A stretch of DNA of 64,000 nucleotides from Pseudomonas sp. WN033 (GTDB lineage Bacteria > Pseudomonadota > Gammaproteobacteria > Pseudomonadales > Pseudomonadaceae): NCBI GenBank assembly GCA_002287035.1, contig NSKG01000001.1:496001-560000 (forward strand). Direction: 5' to 3'. Position 1 is the first letter of the stretch. Each line of letters starts with the position of its first letter. This document shows, piece by piece, positions 46,508-55,613 of this stretch. Under the pieces are notes generated by a model. The model made no database searches. It saw only the letters and a program-made list of their open reading frames with translations, and was not told the DNA's origin. The translations under genes were made by a program, and so were the position numbers.

Positions 46508-47917
46508 TCAGAGAGGCTTGCCGCGATTGCCGTGGGCTGCCACGAACGCCTGCACCGCTGGCAGCTCGTTGGCCAGTACAGTGCAGCGCTCGGGACGCTC
46601 GAACAGATCGGCCAGGTGGGCCGGCAGATGCGGTTCCTCACCAACGGCCGCCTTGCGTACCGCCTCGGGAAACTTGACCGGATGCGCCGTGCCCAGCGTG
46701 ATCATCGGCGTGCTCATGCTGCGACGGCACTCACGCGCCGCTCGCACACCAATGGCAGTATGCGGGTCGAGCAGCTCGCCACAGTCACGGTACACCTCAG
46801 CGATGGTCGCACAGGTACCTTCGTCATCTACCGCCAACGAATCGAACAGCTTGCGCGCCTCAGTCCAGCGATCATCCTCAACCGACAGCTTGCCGGTCTG
46901 CTTGAAGCTGTCGAGCAGCTCGGCTACCAAGGCTCCATTGCGCCCGTGCAGATCAAACAACAGGCGCTCGAAATTGGACGACACCATGATGTCCATCGAC
47001 GGCGACAGCGACGGATGCAGGGTGTCCTTGTCGTAGCGGTTGCCGCTCATGAAGCGGTGCAGAATATCGTTGCGATTGGTGGCGACGATCAGCTGGCTGA
47101 TCGGCAGCCCCATGTTGCGCGCCAGATAGCCGGCAAAGATGTCGCCAAAGTTGCCGGTCGGCACCGAGAACGCCATCGAGCGTGCTGGTCCGCCGAGCTG
47201 CAGCGCGGCATGGAAGTAGTAGACGATCTGAGCCATGATCCGCGCCCAGTTGATCGAATTGACCGCCACCAGCCGGGTACCCTTGAGGAAGCCCTGATCA
47301 GCGAAGCTGGCCTTGACCATCTCCTGGCAGTCATCGAAGTTGCCTTCGATGGCGATGTTGTGAATGTTGTCGCCGGCAATCGTAGTCATCTGCCGACGCT
47401 GTACCTCGGATACCCGGTTGTGCGGGTGGAGGATGAAGATGTCGACATTTTCACAGCGCCGGCAACCCTCGATGGCCGCTGAACCGGTGTCACCAGAGGT
47501 TGCACCCATGATCACCACGCGCTCACCGCGCTTGATCAGGAAGTGATCGAGCAACCGCCCCAGCAGTTGCAGGGCAAAGTCCTTGAACGCCAGGGTCGGG
47601 CCATGGAACAGCTCCAGCACCCATTCGTTGCTGTCGAGCTGACGCAGTGGTGCTACTGCGCTGTGGGCGAATACGCCGTAGGTATCCTTGAGAATCGCCT
47701 TGAAATCGGCGTCGCTGATCGAGCCGGTCACAAACGGGCGCATCACATTGAAGGCCAGCTCGTGATAAGGCAGGCCAGCCCAGGAGGCAATCTCTTCCTG
47801 GCTGAAGCGCGGCAGATTCTCAGGCACGTACAAACCGCCGTCACTGGCCAGACCGGCCAGCAACACATCTTCAAAATTCAGGGCCGGCGCCTGGCCGCGG
47901 GTGCTGATATAACGCAT
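46508..47917 (-). CDS. thrC: Threonine synthase
   Basis: This PLP enzyme converts O-phosphohomoserine to threonine. The 469-residue protein has the PLP Lys in GPTLAFKDFALQLLG and the phosphate-binding block MGATSGDTGSAAIEG. The N-terminus MRYISTRGQAPALNFEDVLL is the normal family start. It lies 18 bp downstream of hom, giving the usual pseudomonad hom-thrC operon (thrB is elsewhere in these genomes). A hairpin follows. Confidence 0.97.
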   Translation of the reverse strand: MRYISTRGQAPALNFEDVLLAGLASDGGLYVPENLPRFSQEEIASWAGLPYHELAFNVMRPFVTGSISDADFKAILKDTYGVFAHSAVAPLRQLDSNEWVLELFHGPTLAFKDFALQLLGRLLDHFLIKRGERVVIMGATSGDTGSAAIEGCRRCENVDIFILHPHNRVSEVQRRQMTTIAGDNIHNIAIEGNFDDCQEMVKASFADQGFLKGTRLVAVNSINWARIMAQIVYYFHAALQLGGPARSMAFSVPTGNFGDIFAGYLARNMGLPISQLIVATNRNDILHRFMSGNRYDKDTLHPSLSPSMDIMVSSNFERLLFDLHGRNGALVAELLDSFKQTGKLSVEDDRWTEARKLFDSLAVDDEGTCATIAEVYRDCGELLDPHTAIGVRAARECRRSMSTPMITLGTAHPVKFPEAVRKAAVGEEPHLPAHLADLFERPERCTVLANELPAVQAFVAAHGNRGKPL

Positions 47918-47935
47918 GACAAAACCCTTCAGGTT

Positions 47936-49240
47936 TTAGTTGAGTTGTTCAACCCGGATCCGGGTTACCGGGCCGGCGATGTCGTCGAGCGCCTCGATGG
48001 CAGCAATGGCGTCGTTCATCTGCCGCTCGAGCACTTCGTGGGTCAGCAGGATCATCGGCACCAGACCGTCATGCTCTTCGGCTTCCATCTGCATGATCGA
48101 CTCGATGTTGATCCCGCGCTCGGACAGAATAGTCGCCACCTTGGCCAGCACGCCCGGACGATCCTGAGCCTGCACGCGCAGGTAGTAGGCGGTCTCGACC
48201 TCTTCGACCGGCAGTACCGGATGATCGGACAGGCTGTCGGCCTGGAACGCCAGATGCGGCACGCGGTTGTTCGGGTCAGTGGTCAGGGTACGGACCACAT
48301 CGATGATGTCGGCCACCACTGCCGAAGCAGTCGGCTCGGCACCGGCGCCGGCGCCGTAGTACAGCGTCGAGCCCACGGCATCGCCGTTCACCATCACCGC
48401 GTTCATCACACCGTTGACGTTGGCGATCAGGCGATCCTCGGGAATCAGCGTCGGGTGTACCCGCAGCTCGACCCCGGCATCGGTCCGCCGGGCTACACCC
48501 AGATGCTTGATCCGGTAGCCCAGCGCCTCGGCGTAATTGACGTCGGCAGTGGTCAGCTTGGTGATGCCCTCGGTATAGGCCTTGTCGAACTGCAGCGGAA
48601 TACCGAATGCGATGGAAGCAAGAATGGTCAACTTGTGCGCGGCATCGATACCTTCGACATCGAAGGTCGGATCGGCCTCGGCATAGCCCAGCGCCTGGGC
48701 TTCGGCCAGCACATCCTCGAAGGCCCGGCCCTTGTCGCGCATTTCGGTCAGAATGAAGTTGCCAGTACCGTTGATGATGCCGGCCACCCAATTGATCTGG
48801 TTGGCCGCCAAACCTTCACGCAGAGCCTTGATGATCGGAATCCCGCCAGCCACTGAAGCTTCGAAGGCAACCATCACGCCCTTGTCCCGGGCAGCCTGGA
48901 AAATTTCGTTGCCGTGTACCGCGATCAGCGCCTTGTTGGCGGTGACCACATGCTTGCCGTTGGCAATCGCCTGCATCACCACCTCGCGCGCCACGCCATA
49001 ACCGCCGATCAGCTCGACGATGATGTCGATCTCGGGGTTGTTGACCACGGCAAACACGTCATCAGTCACCGGGGTTGAACCCAGGTCGCAGTTGGGGTTG
49101 AGCTGACGGGCGGCAATCTGGCCGACCTCAATGCCCCGACCTGCCCGGCGGGCAATTTCAGCGGCGTTGCGCTGCAAGACATTGAATGTACCACCACCAA
49201 CGGTGCCCAACCCACAGATACCTACTTTGACCGGTTTCAA
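47936..49240 (-). CDS. hom: Homoserine dehydrogenase
   Basis: It reduces aspartate semialdehyde to homoserine at the branch to threonine and methionine. The 434 residues hold the NAD(P)-binding motif VGICGLGTVGGGTFNVL, the catalytic domain with GIINGTGNFILTEM, and a C-terminal ACT domain (about 350-430, AQDRPGVLAKVATILSERGI) expected to mediate threonine feedback. It is monofunctional, with no aspartokinase part. It is the first gene of hom-thrC; 118 bp separate it from dsbC upstream. Confidence 0.97.
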   Translation of the reverse strand: MKPVKVGICGLGTVGGGTFNVLQRNAAEIARRAGRGIEVGQIAARQLNPNCDLGSTPVTDDVFAVVNNPEIDIIVELIGGYGVAREVVMQAIANGKHVVTANKALIAVHGNEIFQAARDKGVMVAFEASVAGGIPIIKALREGLAANQINWVAGIINGTGNFILTEMRDKGRAFEDVLAEAQALGYAEADPTFDVEGIDAAHKLTILASIAFGIPLQFDKAYTEGITKLTTADVNYAEALGYRIKHLGVARRTDAGVELRVHPTLIPEDRLIANVNGVMNAVMVNGDAVGSTLYYGAGAGAEPTASAVVADIIDVVRTLTTDPNNRVPHLAFQADSLSDHPVLPVEEVETAYYLRVQAQDRPGVLAKVATILSERGINIESIMQMEAEEHDGLVPMILLTHEVLERQMNDAIAAIEALDDIAGPVTRIRVEQLN

Positions 49241-49358
49241 ACTATGGTCCCCACGTATTCGTTGTGTCTGATTATATGAAAGTTCACTGACGCCCTACTC
49301 CGAAGGCGCACATTATTGAGCCATACGGCCGGCGTCAATGACCCCGGCGACGACTGGC

Positions 49359-50075
49359 TCACTGATTGGCCAGTGCTTCCTCGGCCAGCATTCCGGCCGG
49401 CTTGTAGCCCGGCACCAGGGTGCCATTGGCCAGGAAGATCGCCGGCGTTCCCTGCACTCCCACCTGCGCGCCCAGAGCGAACTGCGCTTCGACCGGATTG
49501 TCGCAGCTGGCCTGCGGCACCGACTGGCCGGCCTTGGCCCGGGTCATGGCCGCCTGTTTGTCCGCCGCACACCAGATCGACTGCATGGTCGTGGCGGTCG
49601 GCGTATTCATGCCCGAGCGCGGGAACGCGGCGTAACGCACTTCGATCCCCAGCGCATTGAGCTCCTCAACCTCGGTGTGCAGCTTGCGGCAGTAGCCACA
49701 ATCCACATCGGTGAACACCGTGATATGGGTTTTGGGCTGCTCGGGTGAGAAAATCACCAACTCATCGCGCGGCAGACTGTTGATCAGCTCGCCGATGACC
49801 TTGGACTCGGCAGCAGCGGTCAGGTTGCGCGGTTGCTCACCATCAACCTGGAACAGCGCCCCCTGCAGCATGTAGCGGCCATCGGCACTGGCGTACAGTA
49901 CCCGGCCATTTTCGAGCTGGACCTGATACAGGCCGCTGATAGGGGTTTCACTGATGCTTTTGACCGGTATGCTGATGTTCAGCCGGCCGAGGGTATCGCG
50001 GATGGCCTGATCATCAGCCAGTGCCTGACCGGCCAGCAGCGCCAGAGCCACGCCGGCAAGGTATTTCAGTCGCAT
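49359..50075 (-). CDS. dsbC: Periplasmic disulfide isomerase DsbC
   Basis: DsbC reshuffles wrong disulfides in periplasmic proteins and is kept reduced by DsbD. The 238-residue precursor has a signal peptide (MRLKYLAGVALALLAGQALA), an N-terminal dimerisation domain and a thioredoxin-fold domain with the active site CGYC in VFTDVDCGYCRKLHTE (near 126). The cis-Pro is in QGTPAIFL. It lies between xerD and hom on the same strand, as in P. aeruginosa. Confidence 0.95.
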   Translation of the reverse strand: MRLKYLAGVALALLAGQALADDQAIRDTLGRLNISIPVKSISETPISGLYQVQLENGRVLYASADGRYMLQGALFQVDGEQPRNLTAAAESKVIGELINSLPRDELVIFSPEQPKTHITVFTDVDCGYCRKLHTEVEELNALGIEVRYAAFPRSGMNTPTATTMQSIWCAADKQAAMTRAKAGQSVPQASCDNPVEAQFALGAQVGVQGTPAIFLANGTLVPGYKPAGMLAEEALANQ

Positions 50076-50122
50076 GCATTATTCCTCTTGAAGACGCACA
50101 AGCTTATCACGAAACCCGCCCA

Positions 50123-51028
50123 TCACCCACGGGGATGATGGCGTGCGTGCAGTTCCTGCAAGCGCTGTCGGGCCACATGGGTGTAGATCTGGGTAGTCGA
50201 CAAGTCGCTGTGCCCCAACAGCATCTGCACTACCCGAAGATCGGCGCCATGATTAAGCAGATGCGTGGCAAAGGCGTGGCGCAGGGTATGCGGTGACAAG
50301 CTGCCACGCACACCCGCCACCTGGGCATGCAGCTTGATTCGATGCCAGAAGGTCTGACGGGTCATCTCCCGGGCCTGACGGCTGGGGAACAGCACATCAC
50401 TGGGGGTCCCGCCAAGCAGCGCCGGTCGGGCTTGCTGCATGTAGCGCTGAATCCAGACCAGCGCTTCTTCACCCATCGGCACCAGCCGCTCCTTGCCGCC
50501 CTTGCCGGTCACCCGAATCACCCCCTGGCGCAGATTGACCTGATCCAGACGCAGACCAACCAGTTCGCTGACCCGCAACCCACAGGCATACAGCACCTCA
50601 AGCATGCAGCGATCACGCAGCCCCAGACTATCGGACACATCCGGCGCCGCCAGCAAGGCTTCAACATCAGCTTCGCTCAAGCTCTTGGGCAGAGGCCGAC
50701 CCAGCTTGGGCATGGCCACATCCAGACTCGGGTCTTCGCCAAGCAACCCCTGGCGCACTGCATAACGGTAAAACCCACGCACACAGGACAGCAACCGTGC
50801 GGTCGAGCGGGCCTGGTATCCCTCACCGATCCGCCAGGCCAGATAATCCATCAGTTCGCCCCGGCCGACGGCCAGCAACCCGCCACGCCGAGCCATCAAC
50901 CAGCGCGCCAATTGCTCCAGATCACGCCGATAGGCATCCAGGCTGTGCTGCGACAAGCCACGCTCAAGCCACAGGCTGTCAATGTAGCGGGCAATCAGTT
51001 GCTGTTCGGTATCAGAAAGCGCAGTCAT
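50123..51028 (-). CDS. xerD: Site-specific tyrosine recombinase XerD
   Basis: XerD works with XerC at dif under FtsK control to resolve chromosome dimers. ATG 51028 gives 301 residues, close to the usual 298. The N-terminal SAM-like domain (QHSLDAYRRDLEQLARWL) and the catalytic residues are present: Arg in ACGLRVSELVGL, HxxR in SPHTLRHAFATHLL and Tyr in STTQIYTHVA. The neighbours dsbC and hom are those of the chromosomal housekeeping gene, so this is not a phage integrase. The Shine-Dalgarno sequence is weak. Confidence 0.95.
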   Translation of the reverse strand: MTALSDTEQQLIARYIDSLWLERGLSQHSLDAYRRDLEQLARWLMARRGGLLAVGRGELMDYLAWRIGEGYQARSTARLLSCVRGFYRYAVRQGLLGEDPSLDVAMPKLGRPLPKSLSEADVEALLAAPDVSDSLGLRDRCMLEVLYACGLRVSELVGLRLDQVNLRQGVIRVTGKGGKERLVPMGEEALVWIQRYMQQARPALLGGTPSDVLFPSRQAREMTRQTFWHRIKLHAQVAGVRGSLSPHTLRHAFATHLLNHGADLRVVQMLLGHSDLSTTQIYTHVARQRLQELHARHHPRG

Positions 51029-51106
51029 GCGCAGGAGTTTGCAGCGCCAGCCGACAAGCTGCAAGCGGCCTGGCGCTCAGCCCTGGGAAAAGCTTGAAGC
51101 GCAAAT

Positions 51107-51134
51107 AAAAAAAGCAGCCCGAAGGCTGCTTTTT
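51107..51134. terminator. Terminator after rplS
   Basis: The stem GCAGCC/GGCTGC with loop CGAA is flanked by seven A and five T, so it works for rplS on the minus strand and potentially on the other strand. It lies 17 bp beyond the rplS stop. Confidence 0.93.
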
Positions 51135-51150
51135 GGGAACCACCGTCCAA

Positions 51151-51498
51151 TCAGGACAGCTTTTCCTTGATGCGTGCGGCTTTGCCGGACAGCTCGCGCA
51201 GGTAGTACAGCTTGGCCTTGCGAACGTCACCACGACGCTTGACGCTGATGCTATCGATCAGCGGAGAGTAGGTCTGGAAGGTACGCTCAACACCTACACC
51301 GCTGGAGATCTTGCGCACGGTGAAGGCAGAGTTCAGACCACGGTTACGCTTACCGATAACCACGCCTTCGAAGGCCTGCAGGCGCTGACGATCACCTTCC
51401 TTTACTTTTACCTGAACGATGACGGTATCACCCGGAGCGAACTCGGGGATTTCCTTGTTCATCTGTTCTGCTTCAAGCTGAGCAATAATGTTGGACAT
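51151..51498 (-). CDS. rplS: 50S ribosomal protein L19
   Basis: This is the large-subunit protein near the 30S-50S interface. The start at ATG 51498 (AGGAG upstream) gives 115 residues: [20 protein letters not shown], followed by the family block [20 protein letters not shown] and the basic tail [20 protein letters not shown]. It is the last gene of the rpsP-rimM-trmD-rplS operon and is followed by a terminator. Confidence 0.98.
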   Translation of the reverse strand: MSNIIAQLEAEQMNKEIPEFAPGDTVIVQVKVKEGDRQRLQAFEGVVIGKRNRGLNSAFTVRKISSGVGVERTFQTYSPLIDSISVKRRGDVRKAKLYYLRELSGKAARIKEKLS

Positions 51499-51530
51499 TT
51501 CAAACTCCTGCGCAAGCCGCCGGACTTGCA

Positions 51531-52280
51531 TTACTGGTTATCGGTTGCCTGTTCGCGAAGAAACTCCGCCAACAGCTGTTGCTGTTCATCGCTCAATGCC
51601 AGATCCTTGAGCAACTCCGGTCGGCGTTGCCAGGTTCTGCCCAAAGACTGTTTGAGTCTCCAGCGCCGGATCAGAGCATGGTTACCACTGAGCAGCACCT
51701 CCGGTACGCGCCGCCCGGCGAATTCTTCCGGACGGGTGTAGTGCGGACAATCCAGCCACCCTTCCGTAAAGGAATCCTCCACCGCCGAATCCGCATGCCC
51801 AAGCACGCCAGGAATCAGTCGGGTTACCGCATCCAGGAGCACCATGGCTCCCAGCTCGCCACCGGACAACACATAGTCACCGATGGAAATCTCTTCATCG
51901 ACGCACATCTCAATAATGCGCTCGTCGATCCCCTCGTAACGCCCGCAGACCAGTACCAGACTGTCCAGCGCCGCCAACTCGGTGACTCGCTGTTGAGTCA
52001 GCGGCCGACCCTGGGGTGACAGATAAATCACCCGTGGCGGTGAGGGTGCCTGCTGGCGGATCGCCTGAATGGCTTCCAGCAGCGGCTCAACCTTCATCAG
52101 CATGCCCGGACCACCACCAAAGGGCCGGTCATCGACCGTACGGTGACGGTCATGGGCATGGTCACGCGGGTTACTGAAAGCTACCTCCAGCTGACCGCGC
52201 TTGACTGCGCGACCACTCACCCCGTGCTCGGTCAAGGCCGAAAACATCTCCGGGAACAGGGTTACTACACCGGCCCACAC
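51531..52280 (-). CDS. trmD: tRNA (guanine-N1)-methyltransferase TrmD
   Basis: TrmD methylates G37 of tRNAs and so prevents +1 frameshifting. The 249-residue SPOUT enzyme has [20 protein letters not shown] at the start, [14 protein letters not shown], the trefoil-knot motif [20 protein letters not shown] and [20 protein letters not shown]. It lies 3 bp after rimM and 32 bp before rplS in the conserved operon. Confidence 0.98.
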   Translation of the reverse strand: MWAGVVTLFPEMFSALTEHGVSGRAVKRGQLEVAFSNPRDHAHDRHRTVDDRPFGGGPGMLMKVEPLLEAIQAIRQQAPSPPRVIYLSPQGRPLTQQRVTELAALDSLVLVCGRYEGIDERIIEMCVDEEISIGDYVLSGGELGAMVLLDAVTRLIPGVLGHADSAVEDSFTEGWLDCPHYTRPEEFAGRRVPEVLLSGNHALIRRWRLKQSLGRTWQRRPELLKDLALSDEQQQLLAEFLREQATDNQ

Positions 52281-52283
52281 CGG

Positions 52284-52826
52284 TCAGAACTCCGGATCCC
52301 AGTCGACCTGCATGACACCAGCATTCAAGTCGATATCCAGCACGTACTGCCCGGGCAAATAGGGCAACAAGCGCTCGCGCTTGTCCAGGCTGCCGTCACA
52401 GGGTTTAACCACCATGACATCGTTGGAGCCGGTTTCCAGCAGGTGGTCGACACGCCCCAACAACTGGCCATCAACGGTTATCACCTGCAAGCCCTCGAGC
52501 TGGTGCCAGTAATACTCACCTTCTTCAAGGTTCGGCAGGGCCGATCGCGGCACGCAGATCTCGAAGTCGACCATCTCCAGTGCCTGGTCACGATCACTGA
52601 CACCCTTGAGCGTCGCAACCACAACCCGCCCCTGAAGACGGCCCGAGGTGACGGATACCGCGCGCAACTCCGAACCACGCCGCAGCGTCCAGGTCCGGTA
52701 ATCCAGCACGTTATCCAGCGGGTCGGTGTGGGAATACACCTTAACCGCCCCGCGAATGCCATGAACCGATACGATTTTGCCGAGGACCACCAACGGTGAT
52801 TCGGCCGATTCAGGCACGGCTGTCAT
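52284..52826 (-). CDS. rimM: 16S rRNA processing protein RimM
   Basis: RimM assists 30S head assembly and binds S19. The 180-residue protein has the N-terminal RimM domain (VVLGKIVSVHGIRGAVKVYS) and the C-terminal PRC-barrel part (YYWHQLEGLQVITVDGQLLG). Spacing to rpsP is 1 bp and to trmD 3 bp, so it is tightly coupled in the operon. Confidence 0.97.
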   Translation of the reverse strand: MTAVPESAESPLVVLGKIVSVHGIRGAVKVYSHTDPLDNVLDYRTWTLRRGSELRAVSVTSGRLQGRVVVATLKGVSDRDQALEMVDFEICVPRSALPNLEEGEYYWHQLEGLQVITVDGQLLGRVDHLLETGSNDVMVVKPCDGSLDKRERLLPYLPGQYVLDIDLNAGVMQVDWDPEF

Positions 52827-52827
52827 C

Positions 52828-53076
52828 TCAGGCTGAGGCCTGGGCTTCCTTCAGCAGAGCAGCAACGCGGTCAGACGGCTGTGCACCTTGACCCAGCCAG
52901 TAGCTGACGCGCTCCTGGTTGACCGACAGACGCACTTCACCACCGGTAGCGACCGGGTTGAAGAACCCTACGCGCTCGACGAAACGGCCGTCACGGGCGT
53001 TGCGGCTGTTGGCGACGGTCAGATGATAGAAGGGGCGCTTCTTGGAGCCACCACGAGCAAGACGAATGGTTACCAT
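52828..53076 (-). CDS. rpsP: 30S ribosomal protein S16
   Basis: This is an 82-residue small-subunit protein starting [20 protein letters not shown], with the conserved [10 protein letters not shown]. The ATG at 53076 is the family start; the longer frame reads through the leader. It is the first gene of the rpsP-rimM-trmD-rplS operon. A TAGAAT -10-like element lies about 90 bp upstream on the minus strand (53164-53169). Confidence 0.98.
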   Translation of the reverse strand: MVTIRLARGGSKKRPFYHLTVANSRNARDGRFVERVGFFNPVATGGEVRLSVNQERVSYWLGQGAQPSDRVAALLKEAQASA

Positions 53077-53221
53077 GTCGACATCGTTTCCTGTGTTTGA
53101 GTAACGCTGCAATAATTCTTACAACAAAAGTTCAGCACGAGCCTATAGCCCGAAAGGTCGCGTATTCTACGGAATATCACGACCAAAGAAAACTCTTTTT
53201 TGATCAAGGGCTGTACAGCAC

Positions 53222-54634
53222 TCAGAAGCGCGGCATACCACCACCCGGCGGCAGCATACCGCCGCCGCCCATGCCTCCCATACCGCCCATTCCACCCATG
53301 CCGCGCATGAGCTTGGCCATACCACCTTTGCCGGCGACCTTTTTCATCATCTTCTGCATTTGCTTGTGCTGCTTGATCAGCCGGCCAATATCCTGAATCT
53401 GGGTACCGGAACCGGCCGCGATCCGGCGCTTGCGCGAGCCGCTGATGATGTCAGGGTTACGCCGCTCAGCCGGAGTCATCGAATTGATGATCGCCTCCAT
53501 CTGACGGAACTGCTTCTCGGCCTGGGTCTGAGCCGTTTCCATCTGACTGGCGTTGATCTTGCCGCCCATCATCGGCAGCTTGTCCATCATCGAGCCCAGG
53601 CCGCCCATGCTGCGCATCTGCTGCAACTGGTCACGGAAGTCCTCGAGATCGAAGCCCTTGCCCTTCTTGAGCTTCTTGGCCAGCTTGTCGGCCTTGTCCT
53701 TGTCGAGCTTCTGCTCGGCCTGCTCGATCAGGCTGAGCACATCACCCATGCCCAGAATCCGCGAGGCTACCCGATCCGGATGGAACGGCTCCAGCGCATC
53801 GGTCTTCTCGCCCACCCCAAGGAATTTGATCGGCTTGCCGGTGATATGCCGCACCGACAGCGCCGCACCACCACGGGCATCACCATCGACCTTGGTCAGA
53901 ATTACCCCGGTCAGCGGCAACGCCTCATTGAAGGCCTGGGCCGTATTGGCCGCATCCTGACCGGTCATGGCATCGACCACGAACAGGGTTTCGGCTGGCT
54001 TGGCGGCAGCATGGACCAGCTTGATCTCGTCCATCATCTCGGCATCGACATGCAGACGACCGGCGGTATCGACGATCAGCACATCCATGAACCGACTCTT
54101 CGCCTCGCGCAGAGCCGCCTCAACAATAGCTACCGGCTTCTGGCTCAGGTCCGAGGGGAAGAAATTCACCCCCACTTCGCCAGCCAGGGTCTCCAACTGC
54201 TTGATCGCGGCCGGACGGTAAACGTCGGCGCTGACCACCATGACCTTTTTCTTCTGCCGCTCGCTCAGGGTCTTGGCCAGCTTGGCCACGCTGGTGGTCT
54301 TACCTGCCCCCTGCAAGCCAGCCATCAGGATCACTGCCGGCGGCGTTACCGCCAGATTCAGGCCCTCGGCCTGCCCCATGACCGCTTCGAGTTCCGCCTT
54401 GATGATCTTGACGAATACCTGACCCGGCGACAGGCTGCGACTGACCTCCTGGCCTACCGCACGGTCACGCACCTGATCGACAAAGCTCTTGACCACTGGC
54501 AAGGCCACGTCGGCCTCGAGCAGCGCCATGCGCACTTCGCGCAGGGTATCCTTGATATTCTCTTCGGTGAGCTTGGCCCGGCCAGTCACACCCGCCAGGC
54601 TGCGTGACAGGCGTTCGGTAAGATTTTCAAACAT
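53222..54634 (-). CDS. ffh: Signal recognition particle protein Ffh
   Basis: Ffh is the GTPase that, with 4.5S RNA, delivers nascent membrane proteins to FtsY. The 470 residues comprise the N domain (MFENLTERLSRSLAGVTG), the G domain with GLQGAGKTT, DTAGRLHVD and TKVDGDARGG, and a Met-rich M domain (GLGSMMDKLPMMGGK). The C-terminus ends in a Gly-Met repeat (GGMGGMGGMGG) and a Pro/Gly tail. ATG 54634 has GGAG 9 nt upstream. A good promoter precedes it. Confidence 0.98.
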   Translation of the reverse strand: MFENLTERLSRSLAGVTGRAKLTEENIKDTLREVRMALLEADVALPVVKSFVDQVRDRAVGQEVSRSLSPGQVFVKIIKAELEAVMGQAEGLNLAVTPPAVILMAGLQGAGKTTSVAKLAKTLSERQKKKVMVVSADVYRPAAIKQLETLAGEVGVNFFPSDLSQKPVAIVEAALREAKSRFMDVLIVDTAGRLHVDAEMMDEIKLVHAAAKPAETLFVVDAMTGQDAANTAQAFNEALPLTGVILTKVDGDARGGAALSVRHITGKPIKFLGVGEKTDALEPFHPDRVASRILGMGDVLSLIEQAEQKLDKDKADKLAKKLKKGKGFDLEDFRDQLQQMRSMGGLGSMMDKLPMMGGKINASQMETAQTQAEKQFRQMEAIINSMTPAERRNPDIISGSRKRRIAAGSGTQIQDIGRLIKQHKQMQKMMKKVAGKGGMAKLMRGMGGMGGMGGMGGGGMLPPGGGMPRF

Positions 54635-54691
54635 CGGCGAATTCTCCTCGGCCACGCCCTGAAATCAGGCGGCGCCACAATCAAGCGGCAA

Positions 54692-54724
54692 AGTATAACC
54701 CGCCACCGCCTATGTTAATAGCAA
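54692..54724 (-). promoter_or_regulatory. Sigma-70-type promoter of ffh
   Basis: On the minus strand, TTGCTA (54719-54724) and TATACT (54692-54697) are 18 bp apart, about 58 bp upstream of the ffh start. The -10 is a near-consensus match and the -35 matches four of six. Confidence 0.55.
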
Positions 54725-54790
54725 GGCGCTTTATCCGCGCCGCGGCTTGTGCCACACTTCGGGTTTGTTGATAACCACTCTCAAGGATGT

Positions 54791-55591
54791 ATGACAGCGC
54801 TGACTTCCAGCCTGCTTGCCGCCAGCCTCTACCTGGGCGGTACGCTCTATCAAATGCACTGCCTGGGCAAACGCCTGGCAGTCAACGCCAACCTGCTGCG
54901 CGGCATCGGTGTGTTTGCGCTATTGGCGCACGCAGTCAGCCTGTACCTGCAGCTGATCACCGACCAGGGGTTGTCGCTGGGCTTTTTCAACGCCGCCTCG
55001 CTGATCGCCTGGCTGATCATTGCCCTGACGTTGTTGTCGAGCCTGCGCGCACCGGTCACCAGTCTGCTACTGGGACTCTACCCGCTGGCCCTGATCACCG
55101 GGGTACTGGCCTGGCTGTTTCCCAATCACGGCACCACCCTGGTAGCCGGACAAAGTGGCCTGCTGGTGCATGTGCTGCTGTCGATCCTGGCCTATGGCAT
55201 TCTGACCATCGCCGCGTTCCAGGCGATTCTGCTGGCCATTCAGGAATATCAACTCAAGCACAAGCACCCCACCCGCTTTATCCGCACCTTCCCGCCACTG
55301 CAAACCATGGAGCGGCTGCTGTTCCAGTTTCTGCTGTGCGGCGAAATCCTGCTGACCCTGGCGCTGTTGTCGGGCTTCATGTTCCTCGACAACATGCTGG
55401 CCCAGGGCATAGCGCACAAGACCCTGCTGTCATGCCTGGCCTGGGTGGTGTTCGGTATTCTGCTATGGGGTCGGCATTTCCGCGGCTGGCGTGGCAGCTA
55501 TGCGATCCGCTGGACCCTGGCCGGGTTCCTGCTGTTGATGCTGGCCTACTTCGGCAGCAAACTGGTACGCGAATTCCTGCTACCACTGTGA
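54791..55591 (+). CDS. YpjD/CcsA-like inner membrane protein
   Basis: This is a 266-residue polytopic protein (about eight helices) of the cytochrome-c-assembly (CcsA/HemX-like) superfamily, the family of E. coli YpjD. Visible family features include GQSGLLVHVLLSILAYG and the late WGRHFRGWRGSYAIRW. Haem handling is known for related CcmC/CcsA proteins but is not shown for YpjD. ATG 54791 has AAGGA just upstream. It is divergent from ffh and 22 bp before the CorC-type gene. Confidence 0.88.
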   Translation: MTALTSSLLAASLYLGGTLYQMHCLGKRLAVNANLLRGIGVFALLAHAVSLYLQLITDQGLSLGFFNAASLIAWLIIALTLLSSLRAPVTSLLLGLYPLALITGVLAWLFPNHGTTLVAGQSGLLVHVLLSILAYGILTIAAFQAILLAIQEYQLKHKHPTRFIRTFPPLQTMERLLFQFLLCGEILLTLALLSGFMFLDNMLAQGIAHKTLLSCLAWVVFGILLWGRHFRGWRGSYAIRWTLAGFLLLMLAYFGSKLVREFLLPL

Positions 55592-55613
55592 TCACACTGT
55601 CCGAGGTCCGACC

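Noticed and set aside
50123-51028. Integrase of a mobile element
   Set aside because: The tyrosine recombinase is flanked by dsbC/hom and rplS as in the housekeeping xerD locus, with no attachment repeats or cargo genes.
53222-53310. Gly-Met repeat at the end of ffh as a frameshift or expansion artefact
   Set aside because: Gly/Met-rich tails are common in Ffh of this group and the frame closes normally.
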